Shown piece after piece: positions 43,395 through 53,792 of a stretch of DNA of 64,000 bases. Numbering within the stretch: the first letter of the stretch is position 1; each line of letters opens with the position of its first letter. This DNA comes from Odobenus rosmarus divergens (taxonomy: Eukaryota; Chordata; Mammalia; Carnivora; Odobenidae), in assembly GCF_000321225.1 (NCBI RefSeq), contig NW_004451861.1, forward strand, positions 223,745-287,744, in the 5' to 3' direction. The notes beneath the pieces were generated by a model. That model searched no databases. It saw nothing but the letters and a program-made list of their open reading frames with translations, and was not told the DNA's origin. Position numbers and translations under genes: made by a program.

Positions 43395-44580
43395 CAAAAC
43401 CAAAAGACAACCGACAGAATGGGAGAAGATATTTGCAAATGACCTATCAGATAAAGGGCTAGTATCCAAAATCTATAAAGAATTTATCAAACTCAACACC
43501 CAAAGAACAAATAGTCCAGTCAAGAAATGGGCAGAAGACATGAACAGACATTTTTCCAAAGAAGATATCCAAACGGCCAACAGACACGTGAAAAAGTGCT
43601 CAACGTCGTTCGGCATCAGGGAAATCTAAATCAAAACCTCAATGAGATACCACCACACCAGTCAAAATGGCTAAAATTAACAAGTCAGGAAACAACAGAT
43701 GTTGGCGGGGATGCGGAGAAAGGGGAACCCTCCTACACTGTTGGTGGGAATGCAAGCTGGTGCAACCACTCTGGAAAACAGTATGGAGGTTCCTCAAAAA
43801 GTTGAAAATAGAGCTACCATAAAACCCAGCAATTGCACTACTGGGTATTTACCCTAAAGATACAAATGTAGTGATCTAAAAGGGTACATGCACCCCAATG
43901 TTTATAGCAGCAATGTCCACAATAGCCAAACTGTGGAAAGAGCCAAGAGGTCCATCGACAGATGAATGGATAAAGAAGATGTGGTATATATATACAATGG
44001 AATATTATGCGGCCATCAAAAAAACCCCACGAAATCTTGCTATTTGCAATGACGTGGATGGAACTAGAGGGTATTATGCTGAGCGAAATAAGTCAATCAG
44101 AGAAAGACATGTATCATATGATCTCACTGATAAGAGGAATTCTTAATCTCAGGAAGCAAACTGAGTGTTGCTGGAGTGGTGGGGGGTGGGAGGGATGGGG
44201 GGGTGGGTGATAGACATGGGGGAGGGTATGTACTATGGTGAGTGCTGTGAATTGTATAAGGCTGATGAATCACAGACCTGTACCTCTGAAACAAATAATA
44301 CATCATATGTTAAAAAAAAAAAAGAAGATAGTAGGAAGGGAAAAATGAAGGGGGGGGTAATTGGAGGGGGAGACGAACCATGAGAGACGATGGACTCTGA
44401 GAAACAAACTAGGGTTCTGGAGGGGAGGGGGGTGGGGGGATGGGTTAGCCTGGTGATGGGTATTAAAGAGGGCATGTACTGCATGGAGCACTGGGTGTTA
44501 TACACAAACAATGAATCATGGAACACTACATCAAAAACTAATGATGTAATGTATGGTGATTAATATAATAAAATGTTTAA
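43395..44580 (+). mobile_element. 5'-truncated L1 (1.19 kb)
   Basis: Plus-strand L1 starting in ORF2: GAATGGGAGAAGATATTTGC, AAATGGGCAGAAGACATGAA, GGAATATTATGCGGCCATC, then a G-rich 3' UTR and the terminus ACTAATGATGTAATGTATGG. Frames 43527-43805 and 43898-44146 are broken ORF2 pieces. Same 3' end family as the 7776-9359 element. Confidence 0.93.
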
Positions 44581-44597
44581 AAAAATGTGGATAACCA

Positions 44598-44767
44598 GGG
44601 CGCCTGGGTGGCTCAGTCGGTTAAGCGTCTGCCTTTGGAGGCTCATGATCCCAGGATCTTGGAATCAAGCCCCACATCAGACTCCCTGCTCAGTGGGGAG
44701 CCCGCTTCTCCCTCTCCCTCCGCCTGCCGCTCTGCCTGCTTGTGCTCTCTCTCTATTATTTAAAAAA
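44598..44767 (+). repeat. Carnivore SINE at the 3' edge of an L1
   Basis: GGCGCCTGGGTGGCTCAGTC with a short internal deletion after GCCTTTGG and a TTATTTAAAAAA tail. TSD AAAAATGTGGATAACCA lies on both sides (from about 44581 and 44768). Confidence 0.94.
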
Positions 44768-45599
44768 AAAAATGTGGATAACCACACCCACCTCACAGTT
44801 CCTCTCAGGAACTGCTCACATAGTAGTTTCTCAAAAAGCTCCCTTCCCATCTGCCTCCAAAGTCAACCAGAATGAACACAGCCTGGGCACTTATAGTTCA
44901 GAGAGAGTAATTTCAGAAAAGGGGCACAGTAAATAACTTCACCTAAATTCATTTGGGTATTTATCCTTGAATTACCCAACTCCGAGAAGCCATTGATGAT
45001 CTCGGACCAATAATGACTGAGCAAACCTAGTATTTTTGTCCATTTCAGCTACTTCTAAGGCAGTGTGAAGAAAAACATATTTGGAAGTTAGTTATGTTTG
45101 GGTCTTTTTAAAATATGTACCTTAATGAAAACACACCTTTTGCCTTAGGAGATACAAACGTGTTCCAGTCTTGGTAGCAGCGGAACAGTTCTGTATGAGT
45201 ATTTGTAGAAAACATTTTCTTCACCCTTTACAGACTTTAAGCACTCCACATCCTCACACCTTTTGCACATTTATAGCAGCAACCCTGACTTGCCAAATAA
45301 TTGTTATACATGTTATCTGATGAATTAGGTATCCTTTCCAGAAATATTGTAAGGTACAGTTATGTTATCCTTTAATCTCAGTTAAGGTAGTCTCAATAGA
45401 GTCCCAGGTCTCTTCACTTCCAAGTCCCCTTTTCCTCACTGGTGCGTTTCTCCATTTTTGGATTGGGATTTAGAATTCTGCGCTCAGGCTTCCTTTCAGT
45501 TAGAATCTGTGCACATGGGTGTAACCATGGGGGGATGCTGGCCCTTTACCGGAGTCGGGGTCTCATTTAATGGGCTTGGCAGATGGTTGAAAGTGAGAT

Positions 45600-46000
45600 T
45601 CTCACCGGACCTACTTGGGCGAGCCTCAGCACGGGGTAGGGAGAGCGCAGGGGCCGCAGCGTGATGCCGCCGGGGGCGCGCGAAGGAATCCAGGCCGGTT
45701 TCAACCCGCCCGCGGCAGCGCAGGTACGCAGCGCAGGTACGCGTCCCGCCCGCGCCACCGAAACTGGGAGACAGGGGAGTGCGGCGGCCCAGGCGTGACG
45801 GTGTTTCTGCCAGAAATTCGCTTCCCGCAGCGTCTTACCTAGAGGAGGCGGTGTCTGCTCGACAGATCGCTCACATCCCCAGAGACCAAGCCCCCGGGAC
45901 AGGACCCCGCGGCCGACCCTTCGGATGAAGCCTGGCGCTGACTGTAGGGGCGGAGGCGGGAGCCTGCCCTACACGGAGTCCTGAAGCCCCGCCCCAACGT
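45600..46000. promoter_or_regulatory. CpG island
   Basis: A dense run of CpG (for example CGCCGGGGGCGCGCG, CCCGCCCGCGGC, GCGTCCCGCCCGCGCC) in otherwise CpG-poor sequence. It is the clearest CpG-rich block outside the SCYGR coding regions. It overlaps the probable SLC19A3 first exon, marking a promoter. Confidence 0.85.
45839..45960 (-). other. SLC19A3: Probable SLC19A3 non-coding exon 1
   Basis: Reading the minus strand through the CpG-rich block gives a GC-rich leader ending CCTCTAG followed by a strong donor GTAAGA (GT at 45838-45837). It lies about 14.5 kb upstream of exon 2, which carries only two 5' UTR bases and so needs a leader exon. The human gene, as I recall, has the same plan: one short non-coding exon about 15 kb upstream. 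The donor is seen directly; the transcription start (upper end) is only estimated. It could instead belong to another minus-strand transcript. Confidence 0.65.
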
Positions 46001-46020
46001 TTTGCATATGCCAATTACAG
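45960..46020 (-). promoter_or_regulatory. SLC19A3: SLC19A3 core promoter candidate
   Basis: Immediately upstream of the presumed exon 1 are a GC box (GGGGCGGGGC on the minus strand, 45986-45995), an octamer-like TTTGCATAT (46001-46009) and an inverted CCAAT box (46011-46015). No TATA box is seen, which suits a CpG-island promoter. Sp1-type control of the human SLC19A3 promoter is established; use of these exact sites is inferred. Confidence 0.55.
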
Positions 46021-46369
46021 GCCTCCCGAACCTTTAAACTCAGAAGAGGAAATCGGAGGTTGGCCAACAAACAACTTACCTGTTACCCCGTGTATCCGAA
46101 CCCGAAAGAAGCAGCTTAAAGTAATATAGTGATATATCAATGTAATAAAGCAGAATGAACTGAATGCGGTGTGGATATATTTACAAATATGTCCTTGCCT
46201 GTAAATCCATTTACTTTCCCCAAAAACTTATGAGAGAGGTACAGTTAGGATGCCCATTCTGCACTGAAGAAAGTGAGACAGAAGGCAGTGGGACTAATAA
46301 ACGGAGAAGTCTGGATTTTTGTCCGGGCATCCTGGCTCCAGAGTTAATGTTTATAGTCACTGTGTTATT

Positions 46370-46425
46370 TTATGTTATTTTATTATTTTGTTTTGTTTTG
46401 TTTTATTATATTATTTTATTTTTAA
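46370..46425. repeat. (TTTTG/TTTTA)n tract
   Basis: TTTTATTATTTTGTTTTGTT and similar pentamer-like units. Confidence 0.8.
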
Positions 46426-46468
46426 GGTTGTGAGGTGGCATGGTTTTCTTGCTCTTTAAGAATTTTCT

Positions 46469-46763
46469 TTAAAAAAATTTTTTTTAAATTAACATATAAT
46501 GTATTATTTGTTTCAGGGGTACAGGTCTGTGATTCATCAGTCTTACACAATTCACAGCACTCACCGTAGTATGTACCCTCCCCAATGTCTATCACCCAGC
46601 CACCCCATCCCTCCCACCCCCTCCCTTCCAGCAACCATCAGTTTGTTTCTTGAGATTAAGAGTCTCTTAGGGTTTGTCTCCCTCTCTGGTTTCATCTTGT
46701 TTCATTTTTCCCCTCCCTTCCCCTATGAGCTCACTGATATGAGGAATTTGGGAAACAAGACAG
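46469..46763 (-). mobile_element. 5'-truncated L1 3' end
   Basis: Reverse L1 3' UTR: GGTACAGGTCTGTGATTCAT, GTATGTACCCTCCCCAATGT and TTGAGATTAAGAGTCTCTTA, to GAGCTCACTGATATGAGGA. TSD AGAATTTTCT is at 46459-46468 and 46764-46773. Confidence 0.92.
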
Positions 46764-47553
46764 AGAATTTTCTAACACAAATAGTTCAACTATTAGTTTT
46801 TGTTAAGCGCAAGTTGTTAAAAAAAAAAAGCATTATGAAGTTCTCATTGATTAAAATGGAAAAAAACAAAACAAAACCCCAAACCTTTCTCATTATCTGT
46901 TGGTAAATGGAAAACTCTCCCCAAAGATAAATACTGTTTGGTTTCTAAGGACTCTGACTGGAAGTTAAATTGATTGAAAGTCCCCCACATGTTTGGAGTC
47001 ACTGTGCTGCTGGCTTAGATTTTCTATTTTCACCTTCCTATGATTTGCAGAAAATCGATTTATAAATTACCAAGCTACCCATTGGGAGTGGGAGTACCCT
47101 GCTCATTGTGCAACAGAGTGCCCTTGTACATTGACTGCCAAGCCCTCCCAGAGAACACCAGAATTTTCTTAAAGGTCCAGGGTGTCGTGATTTCCTCCAT
47201 AACCTTTTGCCAAGAGAGGGCCTCATTTTGGACCTTGAGTTTACTTCTGTGTTTCTCTGATAGCCCTTGGCCATAGTCTTAAGTCAGAGAGAGATGATGA
47301 GGAATTCATTCACTTGAAGGAACATATTTGCTGATTAGGTGATATGAGGTCTGGATTTCGTTGTGTATTATCCAGTGGTGGGAGGGGTACGGATGAGGTC
47401 ATAGATGATAAAAGACTGGCCATGTTGATAATTGTTGACCTGGGTGATCATTCTTAGGAATGTGTTATACTCTATTCTCCACTTCTGTTTATGTTTGGCA
47501 TGTTCCATAATAAAAAAGTTTACAAAATGATTTGTTCATTAAGAAGCTATTTA

Positions 47554-47754
47554 GGGGTGCCTGGGTGGCTCAGTCAGTTAAGCGTCTGCCTTTGGCTGAG
47601 GTAAAGATCTCGGGATCCTGGGATCAAGCCCCAAGTCAGGCTCCCTGCTCAGTGGAGAGTCTCTTTGTCCTTTTCACTCTGCCCCTCCCCCCAACCCCTG
47701 CTCATGCTCTCTCTCTTCTCTCAAATAAATAAATAAAATCTTAAAAAAAACCCC
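47554..47754 (+). repeat. Carnivore SINE
   Basis: GGGTGCCTGGGTGGCTCAGTC to [33 protein letters not shown] is at 47544-47553 and 47755-47764. Confidence 0.95.
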
Positions 47755-47757
47755 AAG

Positions 47758-47900
47758 CTATTTATTGAGTATATACGATGTGCCAGATGCTGTTCTAGGT
47801 GCTTGAGATACTGTCAGTGAACAAAAGAGTGAGAAATCTTTGCTTTGTAGAATGTACATTTCTGTGTGGGGTGAGACACCATGGGATCAACATGATAAAT
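47758..47900 (+). repeat. L2/MIR-like relic
   Basis: TTATTGAGTATATACGATGTG, GCCAGATGCTGTTCTAGGTG and CAGTGAACAAAAGAGTGAG follow a common ancient mammalian repeat. Family assignment is uncertain. Confidence 0.5.
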
Positions 47901-48344
47901 TCCTGAATTTTATGGTATGTTAGAAAGTGTTAGGTGCTCTGGAAAAGAAAAGAAAAAAAAGGATGACAGAGTAGAGACAGATGAGGGTGAAGAATGATGG
48001 AGGAGAGGGTTAGGGTTGAGCTCTGGGGTGTCTGTGTTGGGCAAGCGCACAGGGGACGAGAGGGAGTCACTAGAAGGAGGATGAAAAGCTGGGAGACAAA
48101 AGTTTATTAGGGAGGACGGGTGCTCATTTTTGCCAAATGCCATGGGAGCCAGGGACAGCCCCATGGAAATTGTCAACAGCTCACTTGGTCATCTTATGAT
48201 GATGAGCAAATGAATTGAGTGTCTCTTCTGTTTGTACTCAGCAGTGTGCTGCAATGATATACACAAAAATCTATTTGAATTCGTTGACACAGGTGTGGTG
48301 AAACGGTGACCAAAGAAACCTGACATAGGATGCTGTTTTGTAAT

Positions 48345-48372
48345 TGATTCTCTCTCTCTCTCTCTCCCTCTC
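48345..48372. repeat. (TC)n microsatellite
   Basis: TTCTCTCTCTCTCTCTCTCC run directly before an L2-like relic. Confidence 0.9.
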
Positions 48373-48485
48373 AGACATCAACTCTTTGAAGGCAAAGGCT
48401 TGTTTTTCTTTAGATCCCTGGTGCTTGGCTAAATACCTAACATGGCACTTAACATGTCTGCAGAATGAATGAATGAGTGAAATGT
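48373..48485 (+). repeat. L2-like 3' end
   Basis: CTCTTTGAAGGCAAAGGCTTG, TAGATCCCTGGTGCTTGGC and GCAGAATGAATGAATGAGTG follow the L2 3' end pattern. Confidence 0.55.
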
Positions 48486-48830
48486 ACAGAGCGATGGAGT
48501 GAAACGTGACCTGCCGTGTGGGGCTGTCCAACACTTACAACCAGAATTCAGCTGCAGACACAGACATCAGGAAGACACGTGTAGGAGAGCCCAGGAATTT
48601 CCTTCAATGACCCCGATGACCGAAAGTTGAGGTTCTACCTCCCCCACCCCTGATTTCTATCTTTCTTGTAAAACCCATTATAGGACAGTATAGGACCAAT
48701 CACCCATGAACTGAAGACTATCCCAAGTCTTTCGATATCACCCTTTGTCTTCTGCTCCATTGGCCTCAGTCATGGGAGGGGACACATCTTATACAACAGA
48801 GAGACACATTAGAATATTGTGAATAATTTT

Positions 48831-48836
48831 TTTATT
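48831..48836 (-). terminator. Candidate poly(A) signal of SCYGR copy A
   Basis: AATAAA on the minus strand about 500 bases past the stop codon of copy A. Distance alone makes this tentative. Confidence 0.25.
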
Positions 48837-49336
48837 AAGAAAGAGTTGCCCCCCACTTTTTTTTACAGAGACATAGAAATGGAAAGAAGTTAGTGAATGT
48901 ACCATAGAAACGTTAATCATAAGTAATTTTTTGAAGAAAATAAAATATTAACTATCACGATTTTACTTTATCAAGCTTACAATATAAATCCATATTTGAC
49001 CTGGGTGCCTGTGTTCCCACTCCGTCAGGCTGACAATATATGATTTATCTTTCTTCCAAACAGAGACAAGATTTCACAATGACGGAGAACCGTTACCTGC
49101 TTGACGTTACCTTCTGGAAAATACAGGGAGAAGAAATTGGTGTCGTCATGACACCACACTGAGGGGGAAGAACCAGCCCTGAAATTTCAGAGCACCAGGA
49201 CAGAATGAGCAGCCCTAAGACATCAAAGTGCATAGAGCAGGAGCAAGCAGGTGGGAGGGATGGAGGAAAGTCTTACCAAGCGCCTGTGAGCAAAGCCCCA
49301 GACATCTCTCACGCTAGCGGCCGAGCCGCCGGCCGC

Positions 49337-49651
49337 CTAGCAGCAACATTGCTTCTTGCAACAGCTCTTCTGCTGGCAACAGCCCTTCCCACCGCTGCAG
49401 CCACACGAGCCGCAGCCACACGAGCCGCAGCCACACGAGCCACAGCCACACGAGCCACACGAGCCACAGGAGCGGCGGCAGCAGCAGACCACGGGGGTAC
49501 TGCAGCAGCCCCCACAGCAGCCACAGCAGCAGGGGCAGCAGGCCGAGCAACAGCCCACCCGGTAGCACCTGCAGGTGGTGCAGCCGCCGCCGCAACCGCC
49601 GCCGCAGCCGCCGCCGCAACCACCGCAACTTCCACAGCCACAGCAGCCCAT
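49337..49651 (-). CDS. SCYGR-family small cysteine/glycine-repeat protein, copy A (104 aa)
   Basis: A single exon encoding 104 residues, of which about 41 are Cys and most of the rest Gly, Ser, Arg, Lys and Gln. Order: a Gly/Cys N-terminus ([15 protein letters not shown], residues 1-24), a conserved core with [11 protein letters not shown] and [12 protein letters not shown] (about 25-57), a (GSCGC)n repeat arm (about 61-87) and a terminal block [18 protein letters not shown]. This plan matches the SCYGR/KRTAP28 genes that lie beside SLC19A3 in other mammals. Such proteins are thought to be disulfide-crosslinked structural components of hair or cornified tissue; function is not proven for this one. 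A TATATAAGG box lies about 87 bases upstream of the ATG. The opposite strand is also open (a 209-codon Ala/Thr-rich frame), but that is a composition shadow. Transcription runs away from copy B. Confidence 0.88.
   Translation of the reverse strand: MGCCGCGSCGGCGGGCGGGCGGGCTTCRCYRVGCCSACCPCCCGCCGGCCSTPVVCCCRRSCGSCGSCGCGSCGCGSCGCGSCGCSGGKGCCQQKSCCKKQCCC
49397..49468 (-). repeat. 15-bp coding minisatellite in SCYGR copy A
   Basis: Tandem units of about 15 bases (GGCTCGTGTGGCTGC on the coding strand) encode the GSCGC repeat arm, with a shortened unit at one end. Such in-frame arrays change length readily. Confidence 0.8.
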
Positions 49652-49737
49652 GGTGTCAGGAGAGAGGACTCAGGAGAGAGTAGAGAAGAGGGAGACTTGG
49701 GAGATGAGGGAGGTCTGAGGCCCTTTGCTTCACTGAC

Positions 49738-49746
49738 CCTTATATA
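49738..49746 (-). promoter_or_regulatory. TATA box of SCYGR copy A
   Basis: TATATAAGG on the minus strand, about 87 bases before the ATG, so transcription would start near 49710. A consensus TATA box is usual for hair keratin-associated genes. Confidence 0.75.
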
Positions 49747-50484
49747 CCCACCTCGGGGCCCAACCCGGCGCATGTGGCCACTTCCTTGTTGTGGTTTCCA
49801 CCAGCTTCCTTGGCCGAATTCCACAAGACCCTGAATGTATTTCCTCATTGAACACCTCTGACTTCAAACAGTTGCTTGTTTTAGCATTTGCTTCTTCCTC
49901 AAGTTGTGCTCCTGATAAAACTACATGCTTCTGAAACGTTTAATCTTGTTTGCATCTAGCAGTCTTCAAGTGCAAGGACGACCTTCAAGTGCAAGGACTC
50001 TCACTTGAAAGCTTACGCATCCTGTGAGCATCAGGATCCCTTTGCTGAGTGCGTGTCTTTCCCGTGGTTACAGACGAACCGTTCTCTGCTTGCAGATGGT
50101 CTTTGCTGAATGGTAGAGAAGGTGGGATCCCCCTTGGGGAAGCAAAGCACCCCCATTTGCCTCTTTTCACATGTCATAAAGCTCTGAGGCTAGAAAGTCC
50201 AACAGTTTTCTCATTGATTTTCAGATTCACTTTGTCCTTGGATCATGGGTCAAAATATGGGAAAGTCGCTTGGAAAGAGATTTCTCTGGGGCTGGAGGGC
50301 TTGTGATGATATTTCAAAATGAGCTTCCCATACCAGCTCATGTCTCCCTGTGTTCTGCACTCATGGGGTAGTGGATGGAGCCAAGTTGGCTCCAAGGCCC
50401 AGAGAAAACCATCGTCCCTCTGTGCCTCAGTTTCCTTCGTTTAGGTCAAGTCATGTTTATTTTTTTTTTAAAGTAGACTATATA

Positions 50485-50560
50485 TATGTATTTTTGGAAT
50501 CTTTTATTTTTTTAATTTAAATTCAATTAATTAACGTATAATGTATTATTGGTTTCAGAG
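50485..50560 (-). mobile_element. Very short L1 tail (76 bp) with TSD
   Basis: Reverse L1 3' end (TTAACGTATAATGTATTATT, GGTTTCAGAG). TSD AAAGTAGACTATAT occurs on both sides (from 50470 and 50562). Confidence 0.88.
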
Positions 50561-50951
50561 TAAAGTAGACTATATTTTTTAGACCAGTTTTAGGCTCACA
50601 GCTAAACTGATCTGAAAGTTCTGAGATTCCCCATGTACTCCCTGTCCCCACACTCAGCCTCCCCCACCATTAGCGTCCTGCCCCAGAGTGGGACAGTTGT
50701 CACAATGGAGGAACCTAACTCGACGTGTCATTGTCTCCAGAAATCCACTGTTTACTCTCCGGGTCGCTTTTGGGGTTATAAATTCCTTGAGTTTTGGTAA
50801 ATGTATAATGACAGCTAACCACCATTATAGTATTATACAGAGAAGTGTTCTGCCTATTTGTCCCTCTTTCCCCCCAGATGTCTGTCTCCAGTTTTACCTT
50901 TTCCAGAATGTCTTATCACTGAAATAATTCATGTTTAATTTGAAAAATACA

Positions 50952-51278
50952 CAGTTGACTCTTGAACAACTCAGGTTGGAACTCCATGGTTTCACTTATA
51001 AGTGGATTTTTTTTCGATAAATACAGTAAATGTGTAAATGTGTTTTCTCTGCCTTGTGATTTTCTTAACAGCATTTTCTTTTCTCTAGCTTATTTTAAAG
51101 AACATACTATATAATATATATAACATATAAAACTTGTGAATCAATGTTTGTTGTTATCAGTAAGGCTTCTGGTCAACAGTAGGCTATTAGTAGTTAAGTT
51201 TTCGAGGAGTCAAAGGTTATATTTCAAACTGTGGGGGGGGGTTGGTGCCCCAATCCTGCATTGTTCAAGGGTCAACTG
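50952..51278. mobile_element. MER2-type (Tigger) DNA transposon remnant
   Basis: Terminal inverted repeats CAGTTGACTCTTGAACAAC and TTGTTCAAGGGTCAACTG. The interior parallels 35503-36041 (GTTATCAGTAAGGCTTCTGG, CAACAGTAGGCTATTAGTAG). Non-coding. Confidence 0.85.
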
Positions 51279-51429
51279 TATATAAGTTACTCCCTGCCTA
51301 GATTGTATGGCCAGGCCTAAAATAATCACAGCAAGATCTTGACTAGTACTTACCGAGGTTCACAGTAAATGTAGGAAACTGACTTTGTCACTGTAGCTTC
51401 TATTTCTAGCTTTTGTAGAAGAAAGGAAC

Positions 51430-51620
51430 TAATCACATTTGTGTAGTATGTAACTCCATTCCAAGTGCTTTATCGTGGTTTATGTCAGTGCAGTCCTAGG
51501 AGGTAAATGCCATTAACATTGGTTCACAGGGGTCAAGGTACATGCTGAGTGTCACATCTGGGGTCTGAGCCAGGATTCCAACTTAGCTCTGCCTCACCCT
51601 GTCTGAGCATAACAAAGGGT
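51430..51620 (-). repeat. MIR relic
   Basis: Reverse MIR order: CCATTCCAAGTGCTTTATCG, CAGTCCTAGGAGGTAAATGC, TCTGAGCCAGGATTCCAAC. Confidence 0.6.
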
Positions 51621-52179
51621 CAGCCATGTTTTCTCAGAACCTACTGCTGAAATGTCCAGGCTCTATTTTTCCTTTCCATTATAACTGAGATTCAACATCA
51701 CTCGCAGGGATTACAATTAATTCCTGTCATATTTTATGTATGTTGTGTAGAACAGTGGTTCTTTGAGGCTACGCCCCTCTGCAGAAATGCCTGCAATGGA
51801 TCACCCATCACTTCTGAAGGAGCTCCAGTGTCTCATCACTTGGGTCCCTTCTGCAAATGTCACCATAAGTTGCAAAGCCTGGGGGAATGGCACATGACCT
51901 TGGCCTTCATGACCAAGTTTAATTTCTTGGATTTTTTTATAGTCAGAAAAATACCATGACTGGTCATTAAAAAAAATTATATTTCAAGAAAGATAACTCA
52001 CCACTCTTATTTCCTCACCTGTGGCCTCTTGAGAGATTTCTGGTTTTATTCAAAGCTCAACTGAAACATCTTTTGTCTAGATCATCATTGCCCACAAAGC
52101 ATTGTGCACTCCTTCCTTGCCACTTTTTCTACTCCTTTTTTCTGCCTTCATGTTGCCAGATTATACACCCCGTGTCCCT

Positions 52180-52262
52180 GACCAGACTGAGTTCCTTGAA
52201 GTCTGGGATCGTATTTTATTTATGTTTTCATCCCTGTATCAGGAACACAGAAGTGAACTGAG
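52180..52262 (+). repeat. L2-like 3' end
   Basis: GACTGAGTTCCTTGAAGTCTG and TTTATGTTTTCATCCCTGTA resemble the L2 3' end. Confidence 0.5.
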
Positions 52263-52282
52263 AAAGGGGCAGATTGGTGGGA

Positions 52283-52602
52283 GGTGAGTCCCAAATGCAT
52301 AGGCTGAAATCCTAACGTCCATTGTGATGGTATTAGGAGGTGGGGCCTTGGGGAGGGGATCAGGTCATGAGGGTGAGCCCTCATGAATGGGATTAGTGCC
52401 GTTATTCAGGGACCCCAGAGAGCTCTCACCTCCTCTTTCCACTATGTGGAGATACATCAAGAAGTCTGCAACCACGAAGAGGGCTCTCACCGAAACCCAC
52501 CATGGTGGCATTCTGATCTTGGATTTCCAGCCTCTGGGAACTGTGAGTGTTTATAAGCCACCCAGTCTGTGGTATTCTGTTTGAGCAGCCCAAACCAGGA
52601 CA
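52283..52602 (+). mobile_element. MaLR LTR (MST-type), degenerate
   Basis: Characteristic order: GTGATGGTATTAGGAGGTGG, GGTCATGAGGGTGAGCCCTC, ATGAATGGGATTAGTGCC, ACTATGTGGAGATACATCAA, GATCTTGGATTTCCAGCCTC, ATAAGCCACCCAGTCTGTGG. No internal region beside it, so probably a solo LTR. Old and inert. Confidence 0.85.
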
Positions 52603-53584
52603 GATGTGATCAGGCAAAGTAACTTGGGCCAAAGATATATCACACTGAAGGCTTCCAAAAAGACACTGAGGAGGATGAAGTGGCAGATCTTGGAAAAGAT
52701 GGCGTCTTCCTACCCAGCCTGTAAGCAACAGGAATAGAGGGGAAGGAGGCATGGGATAAGCTGCGGGCCAAAGTTACAAGGTGGCAGATTTGTCTGCGGC
52801 ATTCTCCCAACTCTGTTTTTATGGCTTCTTTCCTATTTCTTGAATTACTGCCTTTCTATTCCCTGCAACCTAGGTCTCTTGGAAGCCATTTTGAGCTCCC
52901 TGGGGTACAACGTAGTATAAAAAGTTTTTGTCCCCAGGCCCCTTTGACTGGCTTCCTGTCTTTACAGCCGTGCTTGTGTGGCCAGGAATCAGAAGGCAAG
53001 CCTGCTGGTCCAACCAAGGCACCCACCCCTTTCCCTCACCAAGCATCGCCTGAGTTTCTCTGTATTCCTTTCTTCCCCTCCTGTGGGGATGAAAGAGAGA
53101 ACGTTGGGTTGTGCTGACTAGCAAAACAACATAGACTCATGTGGCTTTTTGTTTTGTTTTGTTTTTGTGCTTTGCTCTGTCTACTTCATTTTTTAAAAGG
53201 GGCTAGGATTTCATTTTGTTGGCATCACCAGCATTTTCTGTGGTTTTCTTACTCCTGACTGCCTGCTCCCAGTGGTATTTGACACAAAAGAAACTGATGA
53301 GAACACAACTCAATTGACTCCATCCAACAAACATTTTTGTCAGTATGGTGGCAGGGGGCAGGGGTCAGTCAGCATGGGCAAGGCCCTCCCTGGCCTCATT
53401 CACTAGCCACCCCACATATTTTACCCCTCCCGAATCATATGTCCTGGGGATTCTCTCCAAAAATTTAAAAAGAAAAAGAATTTCATACAATATCCTTTTG
53501 TGGACTTCAAGGGCTAGTTTTAAACTTGCATCCTTTGCCCAAGTGCTAGGATGTAGGTTATTTCCCTTATATTTCAGTAGGGCT

Positions 53585-53792
53585 CTTGATCTCAGTGGGG
53601 AGTGATTTTGCATCCTGGGGACATTTGGCAATGTCTAGAGACATTTGGGTTGTCATTACTGGGAGAGAGGTTGTCATAACTAGTCAGAGGCTGGGGATGC
53701 CGCTCAACATCCTAAAATGCATAGGACACCTCCCACAACAAGGAGATGTCTGGATCAAAATGTCAGCAGTGCTAAGGTTAGGAACCCCTACC
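53585..53792 (+). mobile_element. MER5A-like (hAT-Charlie) DNA transposon remnant
   Basis: GGGGACATTTGGCAATGTCT, AGACATTTGGGTTGTCATTA, GGATGCCGCTCAACATCCTA and AAAATGTCAGCAGTGCTAAG match the MER5A pattern. Confidence 0.8.

Larger units (their letters stand above)
31319..45838 (-). other. SLC19A3 intron 1
   Basis: About 14.5 kb between the probable non-coding exon 1 and the first coding exon. It carries SINEs, one MER2-type DNA transposon, old L1 sequence and a 1.2 kb L1 fragment. The parts 31900-32290, 34090-35260, 37440-39180, 39470-40690 and 41640-43260 show no recognisable feature apart from weak, unassigned mammalian-repeat-like text. Confidence 0.6.
46020..49200. other. Spacer between SLC19A3 promoter and SCYGR copy A
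   Basis: Contains an A/T-rich pentamer tract near 46370-46425, one truncated L1, one SINE and L2/MIR-like relics. The rest (46780-47540, 48490-48830, 48840-49200) is unremarkable unique sequence; part of the last interval is probably copy A 3' UTR. Confidence 0.6.

Noticed and set aside
43527..44146. Two frames resembling ORF2 pieces on the plus strand
   Set aside because: Broken L1 remnants in a 5'-truncated element.
49205..49848. Long Ala/Thr-rich frames (209 and 179 codons) overlapping SCYGR copy A
   Set aside because: They are out-of-frame or antisense readings of the GGC/TGT repeat codons. The 104-codon frame has the family core and C-terminus, so these are composition shadows.
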